Part shown: positions 19,901 to 26,715 of the stretch, piece by piece
Layout of the letters: each line of letters begins with the position of its first letter
How positions within the stretch are numbered: the first letter of the stretch is position 1
Source of the DNA: a virus
Reading direction: 5' to 3' (one strand)
Virus record (IMG/VR): IMGVR_UViG_3300010885_026047
Coordinates: 1 to 64,000 of that record
DNA length: 64,000 nt
The notes under the pieces: generated by a model
Seen by the model: the letters and a program-made list of their open reading frames with translations, nothing else
Database searches by the model: none
Told to the model about the DNA's origin: nothing
Translations under genes and position numbers: made by a program

Positions 19901-20415
19901 ACTTTGTAGCAGATATGAAGCACTTTGAAGGTTCTATCAAAGATAAGATGGAGCAGAACTGGGAAGGGTTATCTGATAACCAGAGGTCTAACATACGTAA
20001 AACTTTGTTTGATCTTGGTGTGTTTATGTTCGGGTTTGCTCTTATAGCAGTTATCAAGTCCATAGAACAAGGTATACCTGAAGACGATAAGAACTTACGT
20101 AAGTGGATAAACTTCCTACATAGGATGTCTGAACGTGTACTTCAAAGCCAGATCATGTATATACCTATCATAGGTAGCAAGTATCAGTACCAGATGCTCA
20201 AGTCACCTATAGCCTCCCTTGGTACTATGGCTAACTTTGGTGATGCACTGATGGAAACGATGCAGTTACCTTTTCCACCATACGGAGATCACTACTACAC
20301 TAACGGTATACACAAGGGAGAACTAAAGGCTTACGAGAAAACGTTGAAAGTACTTCCGATCATAAGTCTCCGAAATCATTGGGAGTCACTTACTTCTGAT
20401 CAGTACTTTAAGTAA
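13981..20415 (+). CDS. Giant virion protein with nucleotidyltransferase-like and PD-(D/E)XK domains
   Basis: A 2144-residue protein overlapping the preceding giant gene by one base (TAATG), so probably co-translated. Visible domains: a nucleotidyltransferase-like signature GSLSVRKQG at 343-351 with HDLDF at 362-366; a degenerate zincin-like EEATH where HExxH would be expected; a RecB/Cas4-like nuclease core with GTDVHSILE, AID around 891-893, DLK at 908-910 and QHAIQLG; and a long helical, charged C-terminal half with a hydrophobic segment (LFDLGVFMFGFALIAVIKS) near residues 2009-2027. By analogy with crAss-like virions it is likely carried in the capsid or tail and ejected with DNA; that is inference. 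The stop overlaps the converging gene at 20408. Confidence 0.7.
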   Translation: MIDRCPHGPDWEKLKNRIGKTEAMGVWLEHEKAGTKYDPMSYPRPRFPGDFEHVWTEQIDGISDYQKLSARKKELEAEGARVSIQGNGLRVSMSPVEQRQERYYQKVAKPVNLEERLTEFTNGLGFESKHLDNLKDLIGSDAISAVDLMNKVILYGKHSNLHHVAKETAYVAYSMLGRKNKIVTDLKRNIESIPDYDKIYQQYKDKSPNLPDGKIKELITIDFLADSIRNNWEAPKDSYTNRKSEFWSKADFPPATKKTIGSILRQIWESLKSLFVKSDKNRVHVGELADDLANDILSKNYQKFQTELAPDQQRVNYEETIAKDPVAKKIVERFHDMGLTLTGSLSVRKQGTLYRTPDENLHDLDFTVQNHLVNKELQEDIRKAKYLAYDYGQNLVSKVFHKQIIENIDNYSFFKNIKKNFPEFEITKSFVDKDNRICIAGKIGEHGIDLFIKPKEHDRLDKDEQGYQDWKQVFLEKLRLGRAKDMLDFVHYKPFNIDENGKFAQIPSFRHFTFEKESPVKQAPISFQKTSTKEKPIPELDKVVEKFLSKANVDVQRLKDEGQDFAAMYEPFKKTVSVVDGKADITTLGEEATHVYVRMLDKDSKLYRDIIKDVRNRDEFDEVYEQYKDDPQYQKDGEPDEEKIAEEAAGKIAAKVIAGKFKDQKAMKWWERLWNYIKSLFKDKKWEDTIAEDILGAKTTRLSKEKIRKMEEAAERGEIYYQKLDHVSDDAKKYIEDLLSSKHTSDVQKALVKAFYLKDEGYEKVAEHLGVKPHIPAMLIKKENGLPVHKHMDVQGREYPGITTLIKGKLSETQQADLQWIADIGTDVHSILEGLAIDKKVEEIETSHIPDDIKRTAYKILGAFIEDYKAKGYIALPEVEAIDPVSGVATAIDLLLLSRDGTDNKIVDLKNSLTAALIKDAKTGKDRKSDKYLSSWEMEEGSVFKAAGIELSKDLQHAIQLGCCGKLMELQGVPVTGLYILHMLLKTEKGISGITGIQKEGVSYYSPTDNEPYVNLVIPTEIDEQNPSQLQMNRPGYDYSDIDPQNPSNEPKSDEQVEKEAEGAEQLDTLKPVVDKAIDLLNQRQVWLQDLNRSKPGAEIKNKTIDTLTQFRRSLITSRDAGDYNSAMKDFMEYTRKQVETTMDFIRDTNNYTLKEERYPQILIQASKFLDGYQGVYKLVDRETGAKHKEYAQVVGSLNELQEAIREGLQGYFATQFRKNFPPEVIPDSTITEWIYGMSPDITQATYNLEAPHGTRDLGISAMDKELRDALFFGNQISVETVKKVQDMQQKLFTALGTKKYQKGMYDFMTNKDGTLTQRVGKQYWDMVKSARDLILDDNGNELEEKEGNSPEVIAYNKDLHNKKEAYRNLTRAEVYDKVSQDYVEGQYQRYTQEFKDARSQHEYQNKYGIWEPRHPESAAYREYREKHYIVIPDVYEKIYDKKGEFTGVVGDRTNIWVVNPHFKEVKDKRTDGLELRDEKYLKMLNDQSSVGKARKEFYDSWMKLADSYYGELPLSVIKNMKGKMPVKEATWLEQCKQAEGLNGLLGVIGKSVKDQFTYGTYYGERMVDEAGNFKQSIPVGYTGDFRDQERIQDLNKQIADLESRKTTGEFKQKHQQDYYRQQRDILKASLQAEMRKITPDKVEQDIAKGLMDFIPQAEKYIQKDRIEDKVLALRALIQLKTETGGYFERDTLNRTIYKKGTTEPLALQETYAEKMAKHICEVIMYNSGERDNSFMKMMAENMARYTGILAFAGQPLTSLSVGSMGMFNIARSAVGGQHFGMRSLASALGEYWKEMVPAWTKGKLSGNKTPYHSKGEALVALYQVPVKMFAPDKGFWHLATMNEHATEYFIQAVPAIATMKSKNIKGADSSTKKLWDCWNFDKTTGKLTPVKGFEHVAGDKEMTKWFGYLQDVNNMEHGPFAAMEQNVVSKHWLGKLGMMFHKVIWPGFKSRFANSYTHQNFGEIEGSYRTTLNFVADMKHFEGSIKDKMEQNWEGLSDNQRSNIRKTLFDLGVFMFGFALIAVIKSIEQGIPEDDKNLRKWINFLHRMSERVLQSQIMYIPIIGSKYQYQMLKSPIASLGTMANFGDALMETMQLPFPPYGDHYYTNGIHKGELKAYEKTLKVLPIISLRNHWESLTSDQYFK

Positions 20416-20779
20416 CTCCATACAACTTATACTCTGTATCCGGAGCATATCTGAACAACCTATACAAAGGTCTGTCCAGGTAGTCTCGTTTTACTCTGTC
20501 ACCTTCCCAGTAAAGAGCATACTCGGTATCTTCTATATCTGGTGGTTCTGTAGTTATGTAGTCTATGATGTTACCTGGCAGACAAGTGTTTACTCTCAGG
20601 TTCATACACGTTGTCTCAAACTCTGTTTCCCGGACATCTGTACACTCTTCATAGTCTTCAAACCATACACTCTTCTGCCGGATAGTTACTATCATAGTAC
20701 CGCTATCCGATAACCTATATATACTTCCGTTATGGTTTTCTACTATATGTACCATGCCATATATCTTTTTTGTCTTCAT
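20408..20779 (-). CDS. Hypothetical protein, 123 aa
   Basis: Encodes a polar protein (MKTKKIYGMVHIVENHNG start) with no fold I recognise. It converges on the giant gene, overlapping its last 8 bases, and is divergent from the gene at 20828. The ATG is preceded by the A-rich AAAAGATATG-like leader seen before many minus-strand genes here. It probably belongs to the early minus-strand set. Confidence 0.7.
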   Translation of the reverse strand: MKTKKIYGMVHIVENHNGSIYRLSDSGTMIVTIRQKSVWFEDYEECTDVRETEFETTCMNLRVNTCLPGNIIDYITTEPPDIEDTEYALYWEGDRVKRDYLDRPLYRLFRYAPDTEYKLYGVT

Positions 20780-20802
20780 ATCTTTTATGTTTCTTTTTTA
20801 AC

Positions 20803-20810
20803 TAACTTTG
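20803..20810 (+). promoter_or_regulatory. Bacteroidota-type -7 box TAACTTTG
   Basis: TAACTTTG matches the TAnnTTTG -7 element of Bacteroidota promoters and lies 17 bases before the ATG at 20828. No clear TTG is seen 20 bases upstream, so a different factor or polymerase may be used. Confidence 0.5.
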
Positions 20811-20827
20811 CTTACAAACGTACTACT

Positions 20828-21220
20828 ATGCAAAACACCACTCAAAGTGCTAACTATAACTGGGTAACTCACTCACCTAACAATGCTCCGTTTACTACAC
20901 AACCTTGTAGTCTTTTCTACTACGTATCTTTAGATACTACAGGTGCTCCGATCTTATCAACCATGAGAGCGAAGAACTCTAAGACTTACGATAAGGGTAA
21001 CGGTCCTTGTACAGAAGCTTTTCTCCCAAACACACAGATGGTAGCACCTGCAGGACAACATCAGTGCTTTTTCCCTAACGGCAACAGATACTTCTATCAG
21101 GTTTCAAAGATCAACGGTCAGATCATCGGAAACAGTATGATCTCTGTTGGTGGTCAGAAAAAACCTCCTATGTGTGTAGGTAGACACGTTTACTTAGAGT
21201 TCAAACACTTCTCTGTATAA
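20828..21220 (+). CDS. Small structural-type protein, 130 aa
   Basis: The start at 20828 is chosen because it follows a TAACTTTG promoter box; a longer frame would run through the promoter into AT-rich non-coding sequence. The product is rich in Asn, Thr, Gly, Pro and aromatic residues with a beta-type pattern and several Cys, as in phage tail or virion decoration proteins. Its stop overlaps the endolysin start by one base (TAATG), so the two are co-expressed. I do not recognise the family. A virion or lysis-associated role is inferred from position only. Confidence 0.75.
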   Translation: MQNTTQSANYNWVTHSPNNAPFTTQPCSLFYYVSLDTTGAPILSTMRAKNSKTYDKGNGPCTEAFLPNTQMVAPAGQHQCFFPNGNRYFYQVSKINGQIIGNSMISVGGQKKPPMCVGRHVYLEFKHFSV

Positions 21221-21816
21221 TGGACATATCTAAACTACAAGATCACTTACCAGACTTTATCTATAACCAGATACCTCAAACCTTCCCTCTTGGTGTAGAC
21301 GGTCCCAAACGACTGTCTAACCTTTTGGGTCAGTGTAAGCTTGAGTGTGGTAACTGGACAGCTTTTACAGAGAACTTAAACTACTCCGGAGAGAAGTTGT
21401 GGGTTATGTTTCATACTCACTTCTCTGACATCAACGAAGCTCAGAGTTTTGCACATCAACCAGAACGTATAGCTAACCGTATCTATGCTAGTAGAAATGG
21501 CAATGGTCCTGAAAGTTCAGGAGAAGGTTGGTACTATCGTGGTCGTGGTTGTGTGCAGTTAACTGGTAAAACAAACATCCAAGCCTTTTTCACTTCTATC
21601 GGTTTACCTGCAGACAGTGATCCTAACCTTATAGCTACAAACTACCAACTTATATCTGCTGCCTGGTACTTCAAAACACACAACCTTTGGGCACTTTGTG
21701 ACCGTGGAACCGATCTTGCAACTATCACAGCAGTTACACAGAAAGTGAACGGTGGACAAAACGGCTTACAACAGAGAGTACAGTACACTCAGGAGTTCTA
21801 CCAGTTACTTACATAG
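21220..21816 (+). CDS. Endolysin, GH19 chitinase-like muramidase
   Basis: A 198-residue protein covering one glycoside hydrolase 19-type lysozyme domain. Seen: an early helix with the candidate catalytic Glu42 in LECGNW, the family hallmark GRGCVQLTGK at 108-117, and a C-terminal VNGG at 176-179. Enzymes of this family cleave the glycan strands of peptidoglycan for host lysis. There is no signal peptide, so it would need a holin; the small membrane protein at 60338 is a candidate. Translationally coupled to the upstream gene. The last 12 bases overlap a converging minus-strand gene. Confidence 0.9.
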   Translation: MDISKLQDHLPDFIYNQIPQTFPLGVDGPKRLSNLLGQCKLECGNWTAFTENLNYSGEKLWVMFHTHFSDINEAQSFAHQPERIANRIYASRNGNGPESSGEGWYYRGRGCVQLTGKTNIQAFFTSIGLPADSDPNLIATNYQLISAAWYFKTHNLWALCDRGTDLATITAVTQKVNGGQNGLQQRVQYTQEFYQLLT

Positions 21817-22122
21817 TTGGTCGTACATAGCAGCTTTCTCTCTTAGTTGGTCATACTCTGACGTGTGTATAACTACCAAGTTGCTTTTGTTCCTTTTACT
21901 CATCTGTTCGTTTGCCAACCTTTGTTTAAACTCTGCATCGTTTTCTTCTTCCCAGTGTCCTGAAGTGATATACGTTCGGTTCTCTCTGTTATCTGTATCT
22001 ATCTTTACTATATCAGCAGAACTCAAACTATATAGCATCTTCTGTAGTTCTCCGCATACTATACCTTCCTGACCTTCTACAGTCCAACTTTCTCCTTTTA
22101 CCCATAGTTTCTTTCTTTCCAT
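21805..22122 (-). CDS. Hypothetical protein, 105 aa
   Basis: A charged protein with Glu/Lys-rich helical segments and no recognised domain. It converges with the endolysin gene, overlapping 12 bases, and follows the UDG-like gene on the minus strand with a 1-base gap, so they are probably in one transcript. Confidence 0.75.
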   Translation of the reverse strand: MERKKLWVKGESWTVEGQEGIVCGELQKMLYSLSSADIVKIDTDNRENRTYITSGHWEEENDAEFKQRLANEQMSKRNKSNLVVIHTSEYDQLREKAAMYDQLCK

Positions 22123-22123
22123 A

Positions 22124-22777
22124 TCATACTGTTTTTACTTCTTTAACTGCTCTTTCCCACTGTACCTGTTGATGTCCTTGTTTCTGCAGTGTTTCGTTTA
22201 TCCACTTCCAGGTATCTTTACAGCGTACTTCGGGCCATATCTGCACTGTTCTCTTGTGAGGGCTTTGTATCTGGTCTAAGTATATCTCAGCCTCCTTCCC
22301 AAAAGTTACCCAGATATCTTCCGGGTGTATCTCGTTGATCTTGTTGACTAGGTAACTTGTCCACTCCTTCCATATATCATAATGGTGCTCCATACCTACA
22401 GAACTAGTCATAGCTGTAGAGACCTGTAGAACTCCTTGTTTACCCCACTTAGTTGGAGCTGTACCTTCTAAACTGTCACGTATCTTCTTCATAGGGGTTA
22501 TATCCTGAAGAAAAGGTAGTATACTGTGCCCGTACTCGTTTGACTTGAGACTGGTCAGTAGTACTACCTTAACGTCAGTTGGTTTACACTGGAAGAACTG
22601 GAACATCGTATCCGAGAGCTTTGGTGTTATCCTACTACCAGTGTTCTTTATCTCCAGTAACTTATCTACTATCTGTTCCATGGATCTACTGCAGACAAAC
22701 TGCCATAACAGGTCATACCATCCACACTCTTTAAGTTCATCTTTTATACCTTCTATGATCTCTTGTTTTGTCTGCAT
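22124..22777 (-). CDS. Uracil-DNA glycosylase-fold protein lacking catalytic residues
   Basis: The 217-residue sequence follows the order of family 1 uracil-DNA glycosylase: DVKVVLL at 68-74 (core beta strand), QGVLQVST at 114-121, WKEWT plus a helix at 136-150, DIWVTFGKEAE at 154-164, and a final WINETLQKQG helix. The catalytic GQDPYH is replaced by TSLKSN (75-80), the Asn of the LLNT motif by Ser, and the HPSPLS loop by WPEVR. It should therefore not excise uracil by the usual chemistry. Possible roles (inference): a uracil-DNA-binding shield against host Ung, or a polymerase accessory factor as poxvirus D4 is. A second UDG-like protein, also altered, lies at 35691-36425. Confidence 0.6.
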   Translation of the reverse strand: MQTKQEIIEGIKDELKECGWYDLLWQFVCSRSMEQIVDKLLEIKNTGSRITPKLSDTMFQFFQCKPTDVKVVLLTSLKSNEYGHSILPFLQDITPMKKIRDSLEGTAPTKWGKQGVLQVSTAMTSSVGMEHHYDIWKEWTSYLVNKINEIHPEDIWVTFGKEAEIYLDQIQSPHKRTVQIWPEVRCKDTWKWINETLQKQGHQQVQWERAVKEVKTV

Positions 22778-22793
22778 ATCTTTTATATCTTTG
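22763..22793 (+). promoter_or_regulatory. Promoter TTG-N20-TATCTTTG
   Basis: TTG at 22763-22765, exactly 20 bases, then TATCTTTG at 22786-22793: the Bacteroidota -33/-7 arrangement. It lies 21 bases before the plus-strand gene at 22815 and overlaps the start of the divergent minus-strand gene. Confidence 0.65.
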
Positions 22794-22814
22794 TATCGAA
22801 CCTAAAGTTACAAC

Positions 22815-23111
22815 ATGAGCACTGAAAAAAATGTACCACACATAAAAAGTGGAGCTAAAGTCCCAGTCATCTTCACCAACACAGAGATCCATGCCTTGTA
22901 TACCATATATGAGCATCTCATAAACGGTCTGACTACAGAAGACTCTCTAGCTCTTAAAGACCGTATAGAGAACAAGAAACCTTTATCTGGTAGAGATATC
23001 TCAGTTATAAACATAACCAAGATCTTGAACATGGTCCATAAAGCTGCTGAAGAGAACAACTTAGTTGAGTTTAAACCTCTTACAGATACTGTCCTGGCTG
23101 TTGTGTCTTAG
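22815..23111 (+). CDS. Hypothetical protein, 98 aa
   Basis: An isolated plus-strand gene inside the minus-strand block with its own promoter. Mostly helical by composition, with no recognised motif. It ends with TAG and overlaps the converging gene at 23108 by 4 bases (TTAG read from both sides). Separate control suggests timing different from its neighbours; this is inference. Confidence 0.75.
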   Translation: MSTEKNVPHIKSGAKVPVIFTNTEIHALYTIYEHLINGLTTEDSLALKDRIENKKPLSGRDISVINITKILNMVHKAAEENNLVEFKPLTDTVLAVVS

Positions 23112-23422
23112 ATCAGTTCTCCTCTTTCTATCTCCAGTTTACGTAGAACTTGCTGTTCTGTTGTAAGTTTCCATAACTGGTACTTTGTGGTTATCTCGTT
23201 TGTAAGAGCTTGTTTTGTTGGGTACTTTTCAACATCCTCTATCCAGCCACTTACAGTAAAAAGTTCTACAGGTTCTTCTTCTGTCCATAACCCAAACCAT
23301 CTCTTTACTTCTTTCTTTTCTCTGTAGAACATCGTGTTCCAAAAACCACCATACTCCATAGATATCCATACAGCTCTATAGTAAAACTCTTCACCTTCTA
23401 TCGTTATCTTTTTATCTTTCAT
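23108..23422 (-). CDS. Hypothetical protein, 104 aa
   Basis: Aromatic-rich, mixed alpha/beta composition, with no recognised fold. The ATG overlaps the stop of the upstream HNH gene by four bases (ATGA), indicating translational coupling. Confidence 0.75.
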   Translation of the reverse strand: MKDKKITIEGEEFYYRAVWISMEYGGFWNTMFYREKKEVKRWFGLWTEEEPVELFTVSGWIEDVEKYPTKQALTNEITTKYQLWKLTTEQQVLRKLEIERGELI

Positions 23423-23787
23423 AACCCATACTTTTGTTTTACTTGTTCAGTTCTCTTTCTCACTATCTCTGAAGGGTTTCCGTTTTCTGTATCTGCATGT
23501 TCCTGTAGAGTTAGCAAGATCACGTTATCGCTGTCATACCTATAAACAGGATACTTTGCTTTTGAAACGAGGTGATGAACACATGCCCAGTTGGGTTCTG
23601 AACCGAGATATGTTCCTGACACTTCACTTCTTGGGCCTCTTGTTCTCCATAACTCTTCACAAAACCTTCTGTCTGCATCTCTGGTTAACCTATCTATCTC
23701 TTTTTGTTCCTCTGTTCGAGGTTTTGCTTTCAACTTACTTCTCTTCAGGCTTCCTGACTTCTTTAGGGGTGTTGTTCTCTTGAGCAT
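23419..23787 (-). CDS. NinG/Rap-like HNH endonuclease
   Basis: 122 residues. The N-terminus is a Lys/Arg-rich tail with repeated LKxxxxLKR, typical of NinG/DUF1364-type proteins. The core has Cys69, His71-His72 (CVHHLVSK), Asn88 and His97, a beta-beta-alpha-metal HNH-like arrangement. Family members cut branched recombination intermediates or act as HNH nucleases. It sits among replication and recombination genes. Its start overlaps the upstream 40-codon gene by 53 bases. Confidence 0.65.
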   Translation of the reverse strand: MLKRTTPLKKSGSLKRSKLKAKPRTEEQKEIDRLTRDADRRFCEELWRTRGPRSEVSGTYLGSEPNWACVHHLVSKAKYPVYRYDSDNVILLTLQEHADTENGNPSEIVRKRTEQVKQKYGL

Positions 23788-23857
23788 CTATCAGTTGTTT
23801 TAGGTCTTGTATGGCATACGTATACTTGTGCTCCCAGTAGGTCATCTTTTCTTGCAT
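23735..23857 (-). CDS. Small hypothetical protein, 40 aa
   Basis: Short frame starting MQEKMTYWEHKY with good codon fit, helical and charged. It overlaps the upstream 46-codon gene by 16 bases and runs 53 bases into the HNH gene in another frame. The series of overlapping starts and stops is the pattern seen throughout this block. Confidence 0.55.
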   Translation of the reverse strand: MQEKMTYWEHKYTYAIQDLKQLIDAQENNTPKEVRKPEEK

Positions 23858-23982
23858 ACTCTTCTGATTTTTCTAATGTTTGCTCTTCTAAGTACTATCA
23901 ACGGTCCTGTTTTGCATGTATACTTCCATACTACATCATGTATATATACCTCATCTCTTTGGAAGTTGTTACTTTTTTCCAT
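23842..23982 (-). CDS. Small basic protein, 46 aa
   Basis: Starts MEKSNNFQRDEVYIHD and ends in an Arg/Lys-rich tail that could contact nucleic acid. It overlaps the end of the upstream 87-codon gene by 14 bases. No family recognised. Confidence 0.55.
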   Translation of the reverse strand: MEKSNNFQRDEVYIHDVVWKYTCKTGPLIVLRRANIRKIRRVCKKR

Positions 23983-24232
23983 CTTCTGTAGTTTCAACTT
24001 TTATACCTGTAAACAACTTTACTTTTGGATAACCGAACCACACTAACAGCTTTCTCCACCAGTTATACTTGTACACCTTGACTACTTTTACTTGAGTGTT
24101 CTTGTTACCCATGTTTAGAACATCTCCTTTTGAGAACTCTTTAGGTGACAGTGTCACTTTGAACCTCTGTTTACCTATACCCGGATGACTTGTATCTGGT
24201 ATCTTACGGTATCTATGTACCCAGTATCCCAT
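23969..24232 (-). CDS. Hypothetical protein, 87 aa
   Basis: Beta-rich, basic protein (KVTLSPKEF and KVVKVYKYNWW segments) with no recognised family. It overlaps the upstream gene by 20 bases and the downstream small gene by 14. Confidence 0.7.
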   Translation of the reverse strand: MGYWVHRYRKIPDTSHPGIGKQRFKVTLSPKEFSKGDVLNMGNKNTQVKVVKVYKYNWWRKLLVWFGYPKVKLFTGIKVETTEDGKK

Positions 24233-24833
24233 CTGTATCTGTGTTTATACCTAACCATAACATAAGTTGTCTGAGAGCTGCTATATCTGGTAGATAACCT
24301 TGGTACTGCCCATACTCGTTCTCATCACTCCAAACGTTTACCCATACCTGTTCTGCATAACCTACAGTCATCAGCCACAGTTGTTCTTGTGCCTCAAACC
24401 ATCCGTTTCTTTCTGACCAAATCCAACCAAGAGCTTCTATGTTCTCCTTGTTTAACTCTTTACCTTTCTGGGAGAGTTTTTCTCTGCTTTTCATAAAAGC
24501 TTTATAACCGGGATACTTATCAGTTACACTTTCTTCGTGTTCTTCTACGATGTCTGGAGAGTTGTGTTCTCGGATAGTCCTTGCTTTGTTTAGCCCTACA
24601 ACTGTATAGCCCTCCTTATCTGTAGTGCCTAACACTGGAACTGTTTGCTGTTCTGTATCTGGAGAGATAAGTTCTACTTCTGTATCTGAAACTACTCTGA
24701 TATACCATCTTACATCTCCTTGCTCTACCCCTCCCATATACTGTTCTTCTTCTGCAGTCCTTGTCCATGTCACATCTCTACTACTGTTAGGTACTCGGAA
24801 CTTCTGTCCTTCTTTTACATCTTTCAGTTTCAT
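24213..24833 (-). CDS. Hypothetical protein, 206 aa
   Basis: The start at 24833 is preferred over one 13 codons earlier because it forms a four-base ATGA overlap with the upstream stop. The N-terminal part is beta-rich; the C-terminal part is Trp-rich. No known domain recognised. Confidence 0.7.
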   Translation of the reverse strand: MKLKDVKEGQKFRVPNSSRDVTWTRTAEEEQYMGGVEQGDVRWYIRVVSDTEVELISPDTEQQTVPVLGTTDKEGYTVVGLNKARTIREHNSPDIVEEHEESVTDKYPGYKAFMKSREKLSQKGKELNKENIEALGWIWSERNGWFEAQEQLWLMTVGYAEQVWVNVWSDENEYGQYQGYLPDIAALRQLMLWLGINTDTDGILGT

Positions 24834-25078
24834 ATGTCGTTTTCCCTGTTTAGTTTCAAAAGTTTTGCCCATTTCTTTGTAAACTTTATCGGCTTGATAA
24901 ACCTGTTCCCAAACCCTCCATCGTTATCTTCTCTACTTGTCAGGTGATACACATCACTATCAGGACACTTGTAACACCTGCAGGGACTTCTATCTCTTGT
25001 TCGAGAGTTCTTCTGTAGAGCGTTTAGTGCTGTCTCACATCCCTTCTTGTCGTAACTTTTCTTCTGGCATAAACACAT
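24830..25078 (-). CDS. Cys-rich small protein, probable zinc binder, 82 aa
   Basis: Cys pairs near the N-terminus (CLC) and CRCYKC in the middle suggest a zinc knuckle; function unknown. Coupled to the downstream gene by ATGA. Confidence 0.65.
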   Translation of the reverse strand: MCLCQKKSYDKKGCETALNALQKNSRTRDRSPCRCYKCPDSDVYHLTSREDNDGGFGNRFIKPIKFTKKWAKLLKLNRENDI

Positions 25079-25081
25079 AAC

Positions 25082-25453
25082 CTACTCCTCCCCTTTTATC
25101 TGTAGATAAGCTCCTGTAGAGATAGTTCTTGACAGCTTTTCTGCAATCTCTTGTATCTGTTTTATAGCTCCCTTTTCCGGTACTAACAGCAAGTCGTTTA
25201 ACAGATGTTCCAGACTCTCGTAAACTACCAACCCTTTCACCTTTATCTGTGCAAGAGCATCGTTCATCTTACTACCTTGTTCGTTAGCACGATCTCTTTC
25301 TTGGTTTACTTCTGTGATAGCGTTCCATATGGTAAACAGGTTCCGTACTTCTGGTGACATCTCCCGTTTTCCCTGTTCTTCTGCATATAATTCGTCAGAC
25401 TTGTCTGTGTACTCTACCTCGAAGTCTCTGTCTGTTTTCTTTATCTCGTTCAT
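25082..25453 (-). CDS. Hypothetical acidic helical protein, 123 aa
   Basis: The start at 25453 (MNEIKKTDRD) is preferred because it follows the AACAAACAAC leader used by other genes here and avoids a longer overlap. Strongly helical and acidic, with no recognised domain. Confidence 0.7.
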   Translation of the reverse strand: MNEIKKTDRDFEVEYTDKSDELYAEEQGKREMSPEVRNLFTIWNAITEVNQERDRANEQGSKMNDALAQIKVKGLVVYESLEHLLNDLLLVPEKGAIKQIQEIAEKLSRTISTGAYLQIKGEE

Positions 25454-25463
25454 GTTGTTTGTT

Positions 25464-25661
25464 TTATAGTGATCCATAACTCATCTGTCCTGGAGAACTT
25501 TCCAGTCTTGCTATCCTCTTCTCCTGTTGTTCTATCAGTTCTTGTTGCCATATAGTTACATCTATAAGTTTTCCTACTACTTTGCCAATAGCCATACCTT
25601 CGCTATCTTTTAGTAGAGTGGCTATGTCCTGAAAGGCTTCTGCTATACTTTTCTGTTCCAT
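25464..25661 (-). CDS. Small helical protein, 65 aa
   Basis: Predicted almost entirely helical, with a Gln/Glu-rich second half (QQELIEQQEKR) able to form a coiled coil. It sits directly after recA with a 4-base gap, so probably in the same transcript. Confidence 0.7.
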   Translation of the reverse strand: MEQKSIAEAFQDIATLLKDSEGMAIGKVVGKLIDVTIWQQELIEQQEKRIARLESSPGQMSYGSL

Positions 25662-25665
25662 ATCT

Positions 25666-26715
25666 TTACTTTTCTATACTGTTTATATCTGGCCTTATAG
25701 CTTGTAGTACTTTTGTCTCCAGTTCTAACGCAAACTCTTCGTTATCTTTTAGGAACTGAACCATAGCATCAAACCCGTTAGCTAACTTTGTTTCTCCGTT
25801 GTTGTAGTAACTACCTGTCTTCTGTAGTAGTTTGTGCTCTTCAGCCAGGTCTACTATCTCGTTCTGTCTCTGTATACCTTTACCAAACTCTACATAGTAC
25901 GCAGCTTCTTTGTGGGGTATAGATACCTTAGACTTGGTTATCTTAGCCTTTACGTCCAAACCATACACACCATCACTATCCTTATCCAGAGACTTGGTTA
26001 TCTCTATCTTCAGAGCTGTGTAGTACTTCATAGCTTCTCCGGCACACTCTATAAACGGGTTACCATATCCACCTATGTTTACCCTGTACTGGTTCAGAAA
26101 CACCAAACCACAGTTTGTTGGTATCAGTTTAGCGTTTATAGTTCTGAGAGACTTGCTCATAAGTCTACCAACTCCTGCTATACCTGCTGATCTTACTCCT
26201 GCCTGAAGTTCTGACATCGGACAAAGTTCCGCGATACTGTCTAACACGATGATCCCAAAACTCCGGGTATCTAACATGTCACACAGTATCTCCAACCACT
26301 CTTCCCCAGAGATCGCCTGTATCTCACTTTCCTTTTTCTTCTTCAGCAACATCTCTACGTTTACTATGTAGAGCTTACTGAGATCTACGCCTATATTTTC
26401 TGCGTAGTTCAGGTCCAAGGTGCCCTCTACATCGAGAAACGCACACATGTTTCCTTTCTTCTGTTCCTCCTTGATGATGTGTAGAGAGAGCGTTGTCTTG
26501 GAACTGCTTTCTTTGCCCAGTATATGGGTTATCTTGCCATCTTTTGGAACACCTTGGATACCTGTAGCGATATCTAAAGTCAAACTTCCTGTAGAAGTGC
26601 TTTCTTTTACCCGTTCTATAGTAGACGAACTAGCCTTTACTATCGAGTTCTTTCCATACTTTTCCTCTAGTGCTGCTAACTTGTCTGCAGATACGTTATC
26701 TTTTATCTTTGCCAT
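25666..26715 (-). CDS. recA: RecA/UvsX-like recombinase
   Basis: A 349-residue strand-exchange ATPase. Walker A is GKESSSKTT (67-75; the usual GPESSGKTT is altered but Lys-Thr-Thr is kept), Walker B IIVLDS (155-160), and an NQYRVNIGG...GGxAxKYY-like L2 region follows. It should pair and exchange homologous DNA strands during phage replication and repair. The start overlaps the C-terminal codons of an HNH homing endonuclease. A 27-codon frame upstream of that endonuclease (27368-27451) may be the displaced original N-terminus, so the present N-terminus (MAKIKDNV) may be a replacement. Confidence 0.9.
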   Translation of the reverse strand: MAKIKDNVSADKLAALEEKYGKNSIVKASSSTIERVKESTSTGSLTLDIATGIQGVPKDGKITHILGKESSSKTTLSLHIIKEEQKKGNMCAFLDVEGTLDLNYAENIGVDLSKLYIVNVEMLLKKKKESEIQAISGEEWLEILCDMLDTRSFGIIVLDSIAELCPMSELQAGVRSAGIAGVGRLMSKSLRTINAKLIPTNCGLVFLNQYRVNIGGYGNPFIECAGEAMKYYTALKIEITKSLDKDSDGVYGLDVKAKITKSKVSIPHKEAAYYVEFGKGIQRQNEIVDLAEEHKLLQKTGSYYNNGETKLANGFDAMVQFLKDNEEFALELETKVLQAIRPDINSIEK